This document shows positions 1 to 10,545 of a DNA stretch of 64,000 bases, in pieces. The translations under genes were made by a program, and so were the position numbers. Under the pieces are notes generated by a model, which was not told the DNA's origin, made no database searches, and saw nothing but the letters and a program-made list of their open reading frames with translations. Each line of letters opens with the position of its first letter. Position 1 is the stretch's first letter. The stretch lies in the NCBI RefSeq assembly GCF_037126175.1, contig NZ_CP146986.1, forward strand, positions 682,001 through 746,000, read 5' to 3'. Origin of the DNA: Pseudomonas sp. RSB 5.4. Its GTDB lineage: Bacteria > Pseudomonadota > Gammaproteobacteria > Pseudomonadales > Pseudomonadaceae.

Positions 1-182
1 GCGGCGCTAGCCAATCGGCGTACGCGCAGATGGATCAGATCCTCACCAGCCAGGCGTACATGCTCTCCACCGTGGATTACTTCACGTTGCTGGGCTGGGG
101 GTTCATGGGGCTGATTCTGATTGTGTGGCTGGCGAAACCGCCATTTGCGGCCAAGGCCGGCCCGGCTGCCAGCGGTCACTGA
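1..182 (+). CDS. C-terminal end of a probable MFS (DHA2-like) transporter, partial
   Basis: An open frame runs in from the left edge and stops at 180-182. The visible ~59 residues include a segment reading TVDYFTLLGWGFMGLILIVW, which is one membrane-spanning helix, followed by a short Ala/Pro-rich cytoplasmic tail. The motif of a Gln-Ala-Tyr-Met-Leu-Ser stretch just before a last hydrophobic helix is what EmrB/QacA-type (DHA2) drug exporters look like at their C-terminus. This is a family-level impression from a fragment, so substrate and exact family cannot be stated. A REP doublet follows 18 bp downstream. Confidence 0.5.
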   Translation, partial: GASQSAYAQMDQILTSQAYMLSTVDYFTLLGWGFMGLILIVWLAKPPFAAKAGPAASGH

Positions 183-200
183 GCAAAACGCGGTCAAAAA

Positions 201-290
201 TGTGGGAGCGGGCTTGCTCGCGAAAGCGGTGTGTCATTCAGCAGAGATGTCGACTGAACCACCGCCTTCGCGAGCAAGCCCGCTCCCACA
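201..290. repeat. REP doublet (REPIN-like)
   Basis: Two inverted 24-bp copies, TGTGGGAGCGGGCTTGCTCG(CGAA) at 201-224 and its complement at 267-290, are separated by 42 bp. This is the common Pseudomonas REP type. It lies between the transporter stop and the lpxH end, so the two convergent genes share it. Confidence 0.9.
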
Positions 291-307
291 TTGGGTTTTG
301 TGTTGTG

Positions 308-1060
308 TCAGTTGGCAGGTGCTGCCAGTTGTGGTGGCGGAGCGAAGTCGAACGGTGCCAGGGCATACCCATTCTCATCCACCTGCAACGCCCAACCCTG
401 ACGATCCCAGTCCCCCAGCACAATCCGCTTCGCCGCCTGCTCGCCGAGCTGCAGCTTGTGGATCGCCGGACGATGGGTGTGGCCGTGGATCAGGGTTTTC
501 ACCCCGTATTGCTGCATGATCCGCGGAATCTCTTCCGGCGTGACATCGACAATGTCATTGGCCTTCATCCGCACCTGCGCACGGCTTTCGCTGCGCAGCT
601 TGCGCGCCAGTTTGTGGCGGGTGCTCAGCGGCAGGTGGCGCAGGATGAACAGGGTGATCGGGTTGCGCAGGTAGCGCCGCAGCTTCATATAGCCGACATC
701 GCGGGTGCACAGGCTGTCGCCGTGCATCAACAACACCGGCTCGCCGTAAAACTGCACGACACTCGGGTCCTTCAACAGCGTGCAGCCGGCTTCTTTGCAG
801 AAGGCTTTGCCGAGCAGGAAGTCGCGGTTGCCGTGCATCAGAAAAATCGCCGTGCCGCTGTCGCTCAATTGGCGCAGAGCCTGGCAGATGGAACGCTGGA
901 AGGGCGTCATGGCGTCGTCGCCAATCCACGCCTCGAAAAAGTCGCCCAAGATGTACAACGCACTCGCCGAGCGGGCGCGTCCGGCGAGCAAATCCAGAAA
1001 CGCCCGGGTGATGTCCGGGCGCTCCTCTTCCAGATGCAAGTCTGAAATCAGCAATATCAC
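308..1060 (-). CDS. lpxH: UDP-2,3-diacylglucosamine diphosphatase LpxH
   Basis: LpxH hydrolyses UDP-2,3-diacylglucosamine to lipid X, a step of lipid A synthesis at the inner face of the cytoplasmic membrane. The 250-residue protein shows the calcineurin-like metallophosphoesterase motifs in order: SDLHL near residue 6, [12 protein letters not shown] near 40, HGNRDFLLG near 76, HGDSLCTRD near 114 and [10 protein letters not shown] near 195. These carry the Asp, His and Asn ligands of the two-metal site. Length fits the family (about 240-250). Its ATG overlaps the ppiB stop by 4 bp, so the two genes are translationally coupled, ppiB first. The C-terminal tail is Pro/Ala-rich. Confidence 0.96.
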   Translation of the reverse strand: MILLISDLHLEEERPDITRAFLDLLAGRARSASALYILGDFFEAWIGDDAMTPFQRSICQALRQLSDSGTAIFLMHGNRDFLLGKAFCKEAGCTLLKDPSVVQFYGEPVLLMHGDSLCTRDVGYMKLRRYLRNPITLFILRHLPLSTRHKLARKLRSESRAQVRMKANDIVDVTPEEIPRIMQQYGVKTLIHGHTHRPAIHKLQLGEQAAKRIVLGDWDRQGWALQVDENGYALAPFDFAPPPQLAAPAN

Positions 1061-1563
1061 GCTTCGATGATCTCGGCTTTCTCGATGATCACGTCGTCTT
1101 TCGGCACGTCCTGGTGACCGGCCTTGGAAGTGGTGGCAACGGCTTCGATCTTGTCGACGACATCGGTACCGGCAACGACTTTACCGAACACGGCATAACC
1201 CCAGCCCTGAGCGGTCTTGGCGGTGTGGTTGAGGAAGCTGTTGTTGGTGGCGTTGATAAAGAACTGCGCCGAGGCCGAATGTGGATCCATGGTGCGGGCC
1301 ATGGCCAGGGTGTACTTCTCGTTCTTCAGGCCGTTGTCGGCTTCGTTCTGGATGCTCGGGCGCTTGTCTTTCTTTTCCTGCATGCCAGGCTCGAAACCGC
1401 CGCCCTGGATCATGAAACCCTTGATGACGCGGTGGAAAATCACGTTCTCGTAGTGACCGTTTTTAACGTATTCGAGGAAGTTGGCAGCGGTGATCGGCGC
1501 TTTTTCCGCGTCCAGTTCGATGACGATGTCGCCGTAGTTGGTGGTCAGTTTGACTTGAGTCAT
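1057..1563 (-). CDS. ppiB: Cyclophilin-type peptidyl-prolyl isomerase B (cytoplasmic)
   Basis: This 168-residue protein is a single cyclophilin domain that catalyses cis-trans isomerisation of Xaa-Pro bonds. Seen motifs are [15 protein letters not shown] (catalytic Arg in FHR) around residue 42 and SASAQFFIN around residue 98. There is no signal peptide, which matches PpiB rather than periplasmic PpiA. The ATG at 1561-1563 follows an AAGGA-type ribosome site (TTATAAGGA read on the minus strand is AT-rich, with TAAAGAGTAGCG in front). It is first in a two-gene unit with lpxH. Confidence 0.95.
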   Translation of the reverse strand: MTQVKLTTNYGDIVIELDAEKAPITAANFLEYVKNGHYENVIFHRVIKGFMIQGGGFEPGMQEKKDKRPSIQNEADNGLKNEKYTLAMARTMDPHSASAQFFINATNNSFLNHTAKTAQGWGYAVFGKVVAGTDVVDKIEAVATTSKAGHQDVPKDDVIIEKAEIIEA

Positions 1564-1813
1564 GATCGCTACTCTTTATAAGGAATTCGTGGTTATGGGA
1601 CATTCAGCCCCATGACCGGTTCAGCCTGCATCGGCCAAGGTGCGCAGTTTAGCGTGACAGGCGCGAATTTCGAGGCTGTTTTTCATATCCCGGCGATTAA
1701 ATGCGCTCCTTTATAGGCCGCGCTCTGTCAGGCCCTTGACAGCATCGGCTATGATAGCGGCTTTGTTTTGTCTGGCCCCCTTTGCGGCCGCGCACATGTA
1801 AGTCAAGGATCCT

Positions 1814-3514
<1,701 letters not shown>

Positions 3515-3535
3515 TTCTGCGTCAAGGAAATTAAC

Positions 3536-4918
3536 GTGCTGACGATCTACAACACGCTCACCAAGAGCAAAGAAGTCTTCAAGCCGCTGGATGGCAACAA
3601 GGTGCGCATGTACGTGTGCGGCATGACCGTGTACGACTACTGCCACCTCGGCCACGGCCGCAGCATGGTCGCGTTCGATCTGGTGACCCGCTGGTTGCGG
3701 TTCAGCGGTTACGACCTGACCTACGTGCGCAATATCACCGACATCGACGACAAGATCATCAATCGTGCCCGCGAGAACGGTGAGTCGTTCGACGCGCTGA
3801 CCGAGCGCATGATCGCGGCGATGCACGAAGACGAAGCGCGCCTGAACATCAAGAAGCCGGACATGGAGCCGCGTGCCACGGATCATATTCCGGGCATGCA
3901 CGCGATGATCCAGACCCTGATCGACAAGGGCTACGCCTACGCCCCGGGCAATGGCGACGTGTACTACCGCGTCGCCAAGTTCATGGGCTACGGCAAGCTG
4001 TCGCGCAAGAAGATCGAAGACCTGCGCATCGGTGCACGCATCGAAGTCGACGAGTCGAAGGAAGACCCGCTGGACTTCGTCCTGTGGAAAGCCGCCAAGC
4101 CGGGCGAGCCGAGCTGGGAATCGCCGTGGGGCGCCGGGCGTCCGGGCTGGCACATCGAGTGCTCGGTGATGTCCACCTGCTGCCTCGGTGAGACCTTCGA
4201 CATTCATGGCGGCGGCAGCGACCTCGAGTTCCCGCACCATGAAAACGAAATCGCCCAGAGCGAAGCGGCTACCGGCAAGACCTACGCCAACGCGTGGATG
4301 CATTGCGGCATGATCCGTATCAATGGCGAGAAGATGTCCAAGTCCTTGAACAACTTCTTCACCATTCGCGACGTGCTCGACAAGTACCATCCGGAGGTCG
4401 TGCGTTACCTGCTGGTGTCGAGCCATTACCGCAGCGCGATCAACTACTCGGAAGACAACCTCAAGGACGCCAAGGGCGCTCTCGAGCGTTTCTACCATGC
4501 GCTGAAAGGCCTGCCGAGCGTCGCCCCGGCCGGCGGCGAAGCCTTCGTCGAGCGTTTCACCACGGTGATGAACGACGACTTCGGCACGCCGGAAGCCTGC
4601 GCGGTGCTGTTCGAGATGGTGCGTGAGATCAACCGCCTGCGCGAGAGCGATCTCGATGCAGCGGCCGGTCTGGCGGCACGTCTGAAAGAACTGGCGAGCG
4701 TGCTGGGGGTGTTGCAACTGGAAGCCGATGACTTCCTGCAAGCGGGCGCCGAAGGGCGTGTCGATGCGGCTGAAGTCGACGCACTGATTGCTGCACGTCT
4801 GGCGGCACGCGCCGGCAAGGACTGGGCCGAATCCGACCGCATCCGCGACCAGCTCACTGCCATGGGCGTGGTGCTGGAAGACGGCAAGGGCGGCACGACC
4901 TGGCGTCTGGCTGACTGA
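3536..4918 (+). CDS. cysS: Cysteine--tRNA ligase
   Basis: CysRS activates cysteine and loads tRNA-Cys. The 460-residue protein carries the zinc ligand region YVCGMT near residue 28, HIGH-like HLGH near residue 38, a second Cys at HIECSVMS, the EFPHHENE segment, and KMSKS in [10 protein letters not shown] near residue 266. The start codon is GTG at 3536, chosen because AAGGAAA lies directly upstream and MLTIYNTLT is the family N-terminus. It ends just before a strong bidirectional terminator that separates it from convergent uppP. Confidence 0.98.
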   Translation: MLTIYNTLTKSKEVFKPLDGNKVRMYVCGMTVYDYCHLGHGRSMVAFDLVTRWLRFSGYDLTYVRNITDIDDKIINRARENGESFDALTERMIAAMHEDEARLNIKKPDMEPRATDHIPGMHAMIQTLIDKGYAYAPGNGDVYYRVAKFMGYGKLSRKKIEDLRIGARIEVDESKEDPLDFVLWKAAKPGEPSWESPWGAGRPGWHIECSVMSTCCLGETFDIHGGGSDLEFPHHENEIAQSEAATGKTYANAWMHCGMIRINGEKMSKSLNNFFTIRDVLDKYHPEVVRYLLVSSHYRSAINYSEDNLKDAKGALERFYHALKGLPSVAPAGGEAFVERFTTVMNDDFGTPEACAVLFEMVREINRLRESDLDAAAGLAARLKELASVLGVLQLEADDFLQAGAEGRVDAAEVDALIAARLAARAGKDWAESDRIRDQLTAMGVVLEDGKGGTTWRLAD

Positions 4919-4933
4919 TTGCTTGATCCGCTT

Positions 4934-4968
4934 AAAACAAAACCCGCCGTGTGCGGGTTTTGTTTTTT
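4934..4968. terminator. Bidirectional intrinsic terminator between cysS and uppP
   Basis: AAAACCCGC-CGTGT-GCGGGTTTT forms a GC stem with a T-rich tail on the plus strand and an A-rich stretch before it, so it can end both cysS and the convergent uppP transcript. Confidence 0.9.
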
Positions 4969-4978
4969 CTGGCGGGCG

Positions 4979-5851
4979 TCAGCTCAAAGCCCCTGTGCTG
5001 ACCGCGACGATCAGGAAAATCCCCAGCACCGCGCGGTAAATGACGAATGGCCAGGTGGAGAATTTCTCCAGAAAGCGCATCAGGCCCCAGATCGCGAAGA
5101 ACGCCGAGATGCTGGCAATCACCAGACCGAAAATCAGGTGCCCCCAAACGGCGGCTGGAAGGTCGGCATGGAACAGCACCCACAACTCTTTCAGACCGGC
5201 GAGGGCGATCGCCGGCAGCCCGAGCAGGAATGAAAACCGCGCCGCTTCTTCACGCTTGAAGTTGAGAAACAGTGCCGCCGTGAGCGTCGAGCCGGAGCGC
5301 GACACTCCGGGAATCAGCGCGCCAATCTGCGCAATGCCGACGATCAGCGCATCACGCAGACGCATTTCGTCGACGGTGCGCCGATGCCGGCACGACAGTT
5401 CGGCAGCGGCCAGCAGAACCGCCATGACCACGCAGGAAATCCCGATCACCATCAGGCCTCGAAGAGGCGAGTTGCAGGCGTTGAGCGTCGAGGACAGCGC
5501 AATGCCGGCAATGCCGATGGGTATGGTCGCCAGCACGATGGCCACCGCGAGGATGAACCAGCGGTTGTTGAAATCCCGTTGGCGCACCGCGTCGACGCTG
5601 CCACCGACCACTTGCTTGACGTCGCGCCAGAAATAACTGACCACCGCCGCCAGTGCAGCCAGCTGCATGGCCGCGGAAAACGCCGAGCCGGGATCCGGCC
5701 AGCCGAGCAGGGCCGGGACGATGCGCATATGCGCGGTGGAAGAAACGGGCAGCAACTCGGTGATGCCTTGAATAATGCCGAGGAAGCCGATCTGCAGGTA
5801 ATCCAGCGAGGCGAAACCGATATCAAGGCCGGTGGAACAGATGTTGGTCAA
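4979..5851 (-). CDS. uppP: Undecaprenyl-diphosphate phosphatase (UppP/BacA)
   Basis: UppP removes a phosphate from undecaprenyl diphosphate so that the lipid carrier can be reused for peptidoglycan and O-antigen; it gives some bacitracin tolerance. The 290-residue protein is strongly hydrophobic with about eight membrane spans. The two family motifs are visible: QGITELLPVSSTAHM near residue 27, which is the (E/Q)xxxE motif, and PGVSRSGSTL near residue 185, with the essential Arg. E. coli UppP is 273 residues. The first ~18 residues before LDYLQIGFLG are less conserved, so a slightly later start is possible. Confidence 0.93.
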   Translation of the reverse strand: MTNICSTGLDIGFASLDYLQIGFLGIIQGITELLPVSSTAHMRIVPALLGWPDPGSAFSAAMQLAALAAVVSYFWRDVKQVVGGSVDAVRQRDFNNRWFILAVAIVLATIPIGIAGIALSSTLNACNSPLRGLMVIGISCVVMAVLLAAAELSCRHRRTVDEMRLRDALIVGIAQIGALIPGVSRSGSTLTAALFLNFKREEAARFSFLLGLPAIALAGLKELWVLFHADLPAAVWGHLIFGLVIASISAFFAIWGLMRFLEKFSTWPFVIYRAVLGIFLIVAVSTGALS

Positions 5852-5990
5852 AGCACTTATCCTGTGAAAATCAGGAGGAGGGAGGTGTCTGAATCAATGG
5901 CATGGCGAAAAACTGAAACATTTCGTCACAGTCTAGTCGGTTCGGTCAATGGGGGCGGATTGATAGTTGTGGGGTGACTGGTCTGACGCC

Positions 5991-6083
5991 TTCGCAAGCA
6001 AGCCCGCTCCCACATTGGATTTTTGTCATGTCTGATTTTTGTGTACGACACGGGGCCCCTGTGGGAGCGGGCTTGCTCGCGAA
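5991..6083. repeat. REP pair, outward orientation
   Basis: An inverted REP copy at 5991-6014 (one mismatch, TTCGCAAGCAAG) is followed by a forward copy at 6060-6083. The order is the reverse of that in the doublets at 201 and 8024. It lies in the 253-bp gap between uppP and the sigma-54 regulator gene, near the 3' end of the regulator. Confidence 0.8.
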
Positions 6084-6104
6084 GAGGCCGGTTCAGCCAC
6101 CCTG

Positions 6105-7952
6105 TCACTCAGCCTGGCGCAAGCGCTTGTAAAGGGTATTGCGACTAACCCCCAACCGCCGCGCCAGATGCGAAATATTGCCCCCAGCCGCGAGCAATTC
6201 GCGGCTCAACGCCTCGGCATCGTTCAGATCAACCCCTAGCGGCGGCGCCAATTCCACCGGCTCCATCTCCAGATCGACAAAAAAATCATCCGGCAGATGC
6301 TCCGGCCGCACCGGTTGTTCCTCGGCCATCGCCAGAGCCACCTGCATCACGCTGCTGACCTGGCGCAGATTGCCCGGCCATGGATGCCGGGTGAACAGCT
6401 CCAGCACTTCACGGCTCAGCCCGGCCCATTGCGTCGGTTCGCGATGTTGCTCCCATAGGCGTTTGAACAGCGCCTCCTTATCGCTGCGCTCGCGCAACGG
6501 TGGCAACTCCAAGGTCAGTCCGCCGATGCGGTAGTACAAATCCTCGCGGAACCGCCCCAGTTGCACCTGCTCCCTGAGCGAGCGGTTAGTCGCCGAGATA
6601 ATTCGCAAGTCCACTGCGAACAACTCGCTGCTGCCCACCGGTTGCACGCAGCGCTCCTGCAACACCCGCAACAACCGCGCCTGCGTCGGCAATGGCATGT
6701 CGCCGATTTCGTCGAGGAACAGGGTGCCTTTGTCAGCCTTGCGGATCAGGCCGATGCTGCCTTTCTGGTTGGCACCGGTGAACGCACCTTTTTCATAGCC
6801 GAACAGTTCCGATTCCACCAGTTCGGCCGGGATCGCCGCGCAGTTGACGGCGATGAATGCCTGTTTGCTGCGTGAGCTGGCCTGATGCAGGGCTTTGACG
6901 AAGACCTCCTTGCCAACCCCGGTTTCGCCGTGGATCAGCAGCGGAATGTCTTTCTCCAATAGGCGCTCGGCCTGACGCACGGCTTTTTCCACGCGGCTGT
7001 CGCCAAAATGCAGGGAACTGAGGCTGATCGTTCCCGGCACTTTGAGCGGCGCTGCGGCGGGCTTGGGTTCGGCAAATACCCGAGCCTGAATCGGCGCCTG
7101 TTGCGGGCGCTTCAATAAACACTGAAAACGGTTGCGCCCGGTGGTCTGCAGGGCGAACGGCAAGCCTTCAGGCTGATTCAACAGCTCCAATAGCGACACG
7201 TTGAACAGGCTCTCGATACTGACCCGTGACAGGCGCACGCCGAGCAGATTGTCCGCCCGCCGGTTGGCCGACAGCACCTGACCGCTCTCATCGAAAATCA
7301 GCAAACCGGCCCACTGACTGTCGAGATTGTTCAACCCGGTGTTGAAGGTCAGTTGAAAGTGCTGGCCATGGAACAGGTTGAGGATCAGCCGGTTCTCCAC
7401 GGTCTGGCTCATCATCTTGACCATGCCCAGGGTGTGCGAGGGCGGCAGGTAGCTGTCGCTGGACACATCGAGTACGGCGATGACCTTGCGCTCGGCGTCG
7501 AAAATCGGCGCGGCGGAGCCGGTCATGAAGCGATTGGCCTTAAGGAAATGTTCATCGTGTTCGATGTGCACCGCTTGTTCGCAGGCCAGCGCGGTGCCGA
7601 TCGCATTGGTGCCGCTTGAACGCTCCATCCAGCTCGCTCCGGCGCTAAACCCACGGGCGAGGTTCGGCTCGATAAAGCGCTGAGTGCCCCACGATGTCAG
7701 CACTTGGCCCTGATGGTCGGCGAGCATGATCAGGCAATTGGAGTTGCTGAGGATGTTTTCGTAATAGGGCAGGACTTCCTGGTGGGTGGTCTGCACCAGT
7801 GAATGATGACGGTCGAGTAAATGCGCGATGCCGGAGGCGGGCAATTGATCGAACGCCGGGCTGCTTTGGTGGCTGAGGCCGAACGCGCGGCACCGTTGCC
7901 AGGAGTTCTGGACGATCGCGTCGTGGGACAGCGGCGGGGTAGGTGCGGCCAT
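6105..7952 (-). CDS. Sigma-54-dependent activator, AcoR-like (GAF / AAA+ / Fis-type HTH)
   Basis: The 615-residue protein has three parts. Residues ~60-300 are a GAF/PAS-type sensory region resembling AcoR regulators (SGTNAIGTALA, GSAAPIFDAE). Residues ~320-550 are the AAA+ domain with Walker A GETGVGKE, the sigma-54 contact loop GAFTGA in EKGAFTGANQKG, Walker B GTLFLDEIGD and sensor ATNRSLRE. The last 40 residues are a Fis-like helix-turn-helix (GGNISHLARRLGVSRNTLYK). It is divergent from the ABC operon at 8336, whose upstream region has a sigma-54 promoter, so it most likely activates that operon. There is no receiver domain; the ligand is probably sensed by the N-terminal part. The inducer is unknown. 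Confidence 0.93.
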   Translation of the reverse strand: MAAPTPPLSHDAIVQNSWQRCRAFGLSHQSSPAFDQLPASGIAHLLDRHHSLVQTTHQEVLPYYENILSNSNCLIMLADHQGQVLTSWGTQRFIEPNLARGFSAGASWMERSSGTNAIGTALACEQAVHIEHDEHFLKANRFMTGSAAPIFDAERKVIAVLDVSSDSYLPPSHTLGMVKMMSQTVENRLILNLFHGQHFQLTFNTGLNNLDSQWAGLLIFDESGQVLSANRRADNLLGVRLSRVSIESLFNVSLLELLNQPEGLPFALQTTGRNRFQCLLKRPQQAPIQARVFAEPKPAAAPLKVPGTISLSSLHFGDSRVEKAVRQAERLLEKDIPLLIHGETGVGKEVFVKALHQASSRSKQAFIAVNCAAIPAELVESELFGYEKGAFTGANQKGSIGLIRKADKGTLFLDEIGDMPLPTQARLLRVLQERCVQPVGSSELFAVDLRIISATNRSLREQVQLGRFREDLYYRIGGLTLELPPLRERSDKEALFKRLWEQHREPTQWAGLSREVLELFTRHPWPGNLRQVSSVMQVALAMAEEQPVRPEHLPDDFFVDLEMEPVELAPPLGVDLNDAEALSRELLAAGGNISHLARRLGVSRNTLYKRLRQAE

Positions 7953-8023
7953 GGTGGTCAGCCTCTGAAGGGCATTTTTATTGTTGTTATGGCACTGCTT
8001 TCAAAACCAACACAGATCAAAAC

Positions 8024-8112
8024 TGTGGGAGCGGGCTTGCTCGCGAAGGCGATATATCAAACACATTTATATCGACTGACACACCGCCTTCGCGAGCAAG
8101 CCCGCTCCCACA
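8024..8112. repeat. REP doublet
   Basis: Forward copy at 8024-8047 and exact inverted copy at 8089-8112. It lies in the divergent intergenic region 7953-8335, upstream of the TGTTCA boxes of the ABC operon. Confidence 0.9.
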
Positions 8113-8162
8113 TTGGATCTTCGGTGTTCAGGAAATCTGGGCAAAAGGCGTTCACAGAGTGT

Positions 8163-8220
8163 TGTTCACGATTGTTCATTGTCAATCGCCAGACTGTTCA
8201 AATCTGTTCAGTCATGAACA
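8163..8220 (+). promoter_or_regulatory. Phased TGTTCA boxes, likely activator sites (UAS)
   Basis: TGTTCA occurs at 8163, 8173, 8195 and 8205, and its complement TGAACA at 8215. The last two form the palindrome TGTTCAGTCATGAACA. The steps of 10 or 22 bp place all copies on about one face of the helix. A further TGTTCA is at 8125. The cluster is 55-110 bp upstream of the sigma-54 promoter, the usual place for enhancer-binding sites. Binding by the divergently encoded activator is inferred. Confidence 0.7.
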
Positions 8221-8273
8221 CCCATTCCCCACGTTTTCGGTGCTTTTCACGACAAATCAACCACTTGCCATTT

Positions 8274-8290
8274 CTGGCACGAATGTCGCT
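8274..8290 (+). promoter_or_regulatory. Sigma-54 (-24/-12) promoter of the ABC operon
   Basis: CTGGCACGAATGTCGCT fits the consensus TGGCACG-N4-TTGCT with one mismatch. GG and GC have the required 10-bp separation. Transcription would begin near 8302, giving a leader of about 34 nt before the ATG at 8336. The presence of a divergent sigma-54 activator gene supports it. Confidence 0.85.
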
Positions 8291-8335
8291 CTGCTGCACA
8301 GGTCGCTTGACTCCAATAATAAAAAAGGCCGAGCC

Positions 8336-9430
8336 ATGTCACTCACCCTGGAGCACGTCAGCCGTACCGTCGAGGGCCAGACCTGGATCGACGATGCCTG
8401 CCTGACATTCGAACCCGGATCCTTCAACGTTCTGCTCGGCCGCACGCTGTCCGGCAAAACCAGTCTGATGCGCCTGATGGCCGGTCTGGACAAGCCTGAC
8501 AGCGGGCGCATCCTGATGAACGGCGTCGACGTCACCCAGCGCCCGGTGCGCCTGCGCAATGTGTCGATGGTCTATCAGCAGTTCATCAACTACCCGACCA
8601 TGACCGTGTTCGAGAACATTGCCTCGCCGTTGCGCCAGGCCGGTGTTGCCAAGGACATCATCCACAGCAAGGTGCAGGAAACCGCACGGATGCTGCGCAT
8701 CGAGAAGTTTCTGCAGCGCTATCCGCTGGAGCTGTCCGGCGGCCAACAGCAGCGCACGGCGATGGCCCGGGCGCTGGTCAAGGATGCCGAGTTGATCCTG
8801 TTCGACGAGCCGCTGGTTAACCTTGATTACAAGCTGCGCGAAGAGCTGCGCCAGGAAATGCGCGAGCTGTTCAAGCTGCGCCACACCATTGCGATCTACG
8901 CCACTACTGAACCCAACGAAGCGTTGGCGCTGGGCGGCACCACGACGATTCTGCACGAGGGCCGGGTGATCCAGAGCGGCCCATCGACCTCGGTCTACCA
9001 CCAGCCGCAAACCGTGCTGGCGGCGGAGTTGTTCTCCGAGCCGCCGATCAACCTGATGCCCGGGCGCATCGCCGGCAACGAAGTCAGCTTCGCCAACTTC
9101 GTGCACTTCCCGTTGAACGTCGACCTGCGCCCGGTGGGTGACGGCGAGTTCCGCTTTGGCGTGCGCCCCAGCCATATCTCGCTGGTGCCGAGCAACGATG
9201 ACGATCTGGAACTGGCGGTCACCGTCGAAGTGGCGGAGATCAGCGGCTCGGAAACCTTCCTGCATGTGCGCAACGAACATTTCCTGCTGGTGCTGCATCT
9301 GCCGGGGGTGCACGAATACGACGTCGATGCACCGATCCGCATTTATATCCCGACCCACAAACTGTTCGTGTTCGATGCGCAGGGCCGTCTGGTGCAGGCA
9401 CCGGGCCAGCGTGTCGCGAGGGTTGCCTGA
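8336..9430 (+). CDS. glpS: ABC transporter ATPase, GlpS-like (putative glycerol uptake)
   Basis: The 364-residue ATPase belongs to the CUT1 (MalK-type) group: nucleotide-binding domain, then a C-terminal TOBE-type region. Walker A is GRTLSGKTS, unusual in having Arg-Thr-Leu-Ser between the glycines. The signature is canonical, LSGGQQQR, and Walker B is LILFDEPLVNLD. It is the first gene of six that match in order the rhizobial glpSTPQUV glycerol transporter. The ATG at 8336 was chosen because the family N-terminus MSLTLEHV begins there, just after the promoter. Its stop overlaps the next ATG by one base. The glycerol assignment is by operon similarity; another polyol is possible. Confidence 0.85.
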   Translation: MSLTLEHVSRTVEGQTWIDDACLTFEPGSFNVLLGRTLSGKTSLMRLMAGLDKPDSGRILMNGVDVTQRPVRLRNVSMVYQQFINYPTMTVFENIASPLRQAGVAKDIIHSKVQETARMLRIEKFLQRYPLELSGGQQQRTAMARALVKDAELILFDEPLVNLDYKLREELRQEMRELFKLRHTIAIYATTEPNEALALGGTTTILHEGRVIQSGPSTSVYHQPQTVLAAELFSEPPINLMPGRIAGNEVSFANFVHFPLNVDLRPVGDGEFRFGVRPSHISLVPSNDDDLELAVTVEVAEISGSETFLHVRNEHFLLVLHLPGVHEYDVDAPIRIYIPTHKLFVFDAQGRLVQAPGQRVARVA

Positions 9431-10545
9431 TGGCCGAAATCCGTTTGCAGCACCTCGCCCACAGCTACAGCAAAACCCCGAGCGGGCCTGACGATTACGC
9501 GATCCGCGAGATGGACCACATCTGGGAGCAGGGCGGCGCCTATGCCTTGCTCGGCCCATCGGGCTGCGGCAAATCGACCTTGCTCAACATCATTTCTGGC
9601 CTGCTCAGTCCCTCGCAAGGGCATGTGCTGTTCGACGGCAAAGCGGTCAACGACCTGACCCCAGAGAAGCGCAACATCGCCCAAGTGTTCCAGTTTCCGG
9701 TGGTCTACGACACCATGACCGTGTTCGACAACCTCGCCTTCCCCCTGCGAAATCAAGGCATGGCCGAAGCGAAAGTGCACAGCAAGGTGCAGGAAATCGC
9801 CGAAGTCCTCGACCTGCAAAACCTGCTGAGCAAGAAGGCGCGCAACCTCACCGCCGACGAAAAACAGAAAGTCTCCATGGGCCGTGGCCTGGTGCGCGAC
9901 GACGTCTCGGCGATCCTCTTCGACGAGCCGCTGACGGTGATCGACCCGCACCTGAAGTGGAAGCTGCGACGCAAGCTCAAGCAGATCCACGAGCAGTTCA
10001 ACATCACCATGGTCTATGTGACCCACGATCAGCTCGAAGCCTCGACCTTCGCCGACAAGATCGCGGTGATGTACGGCGGGCAGATCGTGCAGTTCGGCAC
10101 GCCCCGGGAATTGTTCGAGCGGCCGAGTCACACCTTCGTCGGCTACTTCATCGGCAGCCCGGGGATGAACCTGATCGAGGTGCAGCCGCAACCGGGCGGG
10201 GTCGGTTTCGCCTCGACGCACCTGCCGTTGTCCGACGCCTTGCAACGACACATCGAACACGGCCAGTGGAAAAATCTGAAGGTCGGCATCCGCCCCGAGT
10301 TCATCCATGTCTGGGACGAGCCGTTTGACGAGGCGATGCAGGCGCGGGTGGTTCACGTCGAAGACCTCGGCACCTACAAGATCCTCACCCTCGACCTCGA
10401 TGGTGCGCCGTTGAAGGTGCGTCTGGCCGAAGACAAACCGGTGCCCCAGGGCACGGCGTACATCAGTTTTCCGGCGCAGTGGCTGATGGTCTACGCCGAC
10501 GAATTCCTCCTGGACGACACCGACCTTACCGAGGTGCAGCCATGA
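9430..10545 (+). CDS. glpT: ABC transporter ATPase, GlpT-like, with degenerate signature motif
   Basis: This second ATPase of 371 residues has a perfect Walker A (GPSGCGKST) and Walker B (AILFDEP), and an H-loop VTHDQ. The signature that should be LSGGQ reads LTADEKQKVSMGRGLV. Paired with GlpS, one of the two composite ATP sites would then lack a normal signature, an asymmetry known in some heterodimeric ABC transporters. The C-terminal third is a TOBE/MalK regulatory-type region. It starts on the last base of the glpS stop and its own stop overlaps the permease ATG by 4 bp. Confidence 0.85.
   Translation: MAEIRLQHLAHSYSKTPSGPDDYAIREMDHIWEQGGAYALLGPSGCGKSTLLNIISGLLSPSQGHVLFDGKAVNDLTPEKRNIAQVFQFPVVYDTMTVFDNLAFPLRNQGMAEAKVHSKVQEIAEVLDLQNLLSKKARNLTADEKQKVSMGRGLVRDDVSAILFDEPLTVIDPHLKWKLRRKLKQIHEQFNITMVYVTHDQLEASTFADKIAVMYGGQIVQFGTPRELFERPSHTFVGYFIGSPGMNLIEVQPQPGGVGFASTHLPLSDALQRHIEHGQWKNLKVGIRPEFIHVWDEPFDEAMQARVVHVEDLGTYKILTLDLDGAPLKVRLAEDKPVPQGTAYISFPAQWLMVYADEFLLDDTDLTEVQP

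Noticed and set aside
1736..1755. TTGACA and TATGAT before glnS as a sigma-70 promoter
   Set aside because: Only 8 bp lie between them instead of about 17, so they cannot act together. TATGAT alone may still be a -10 element.
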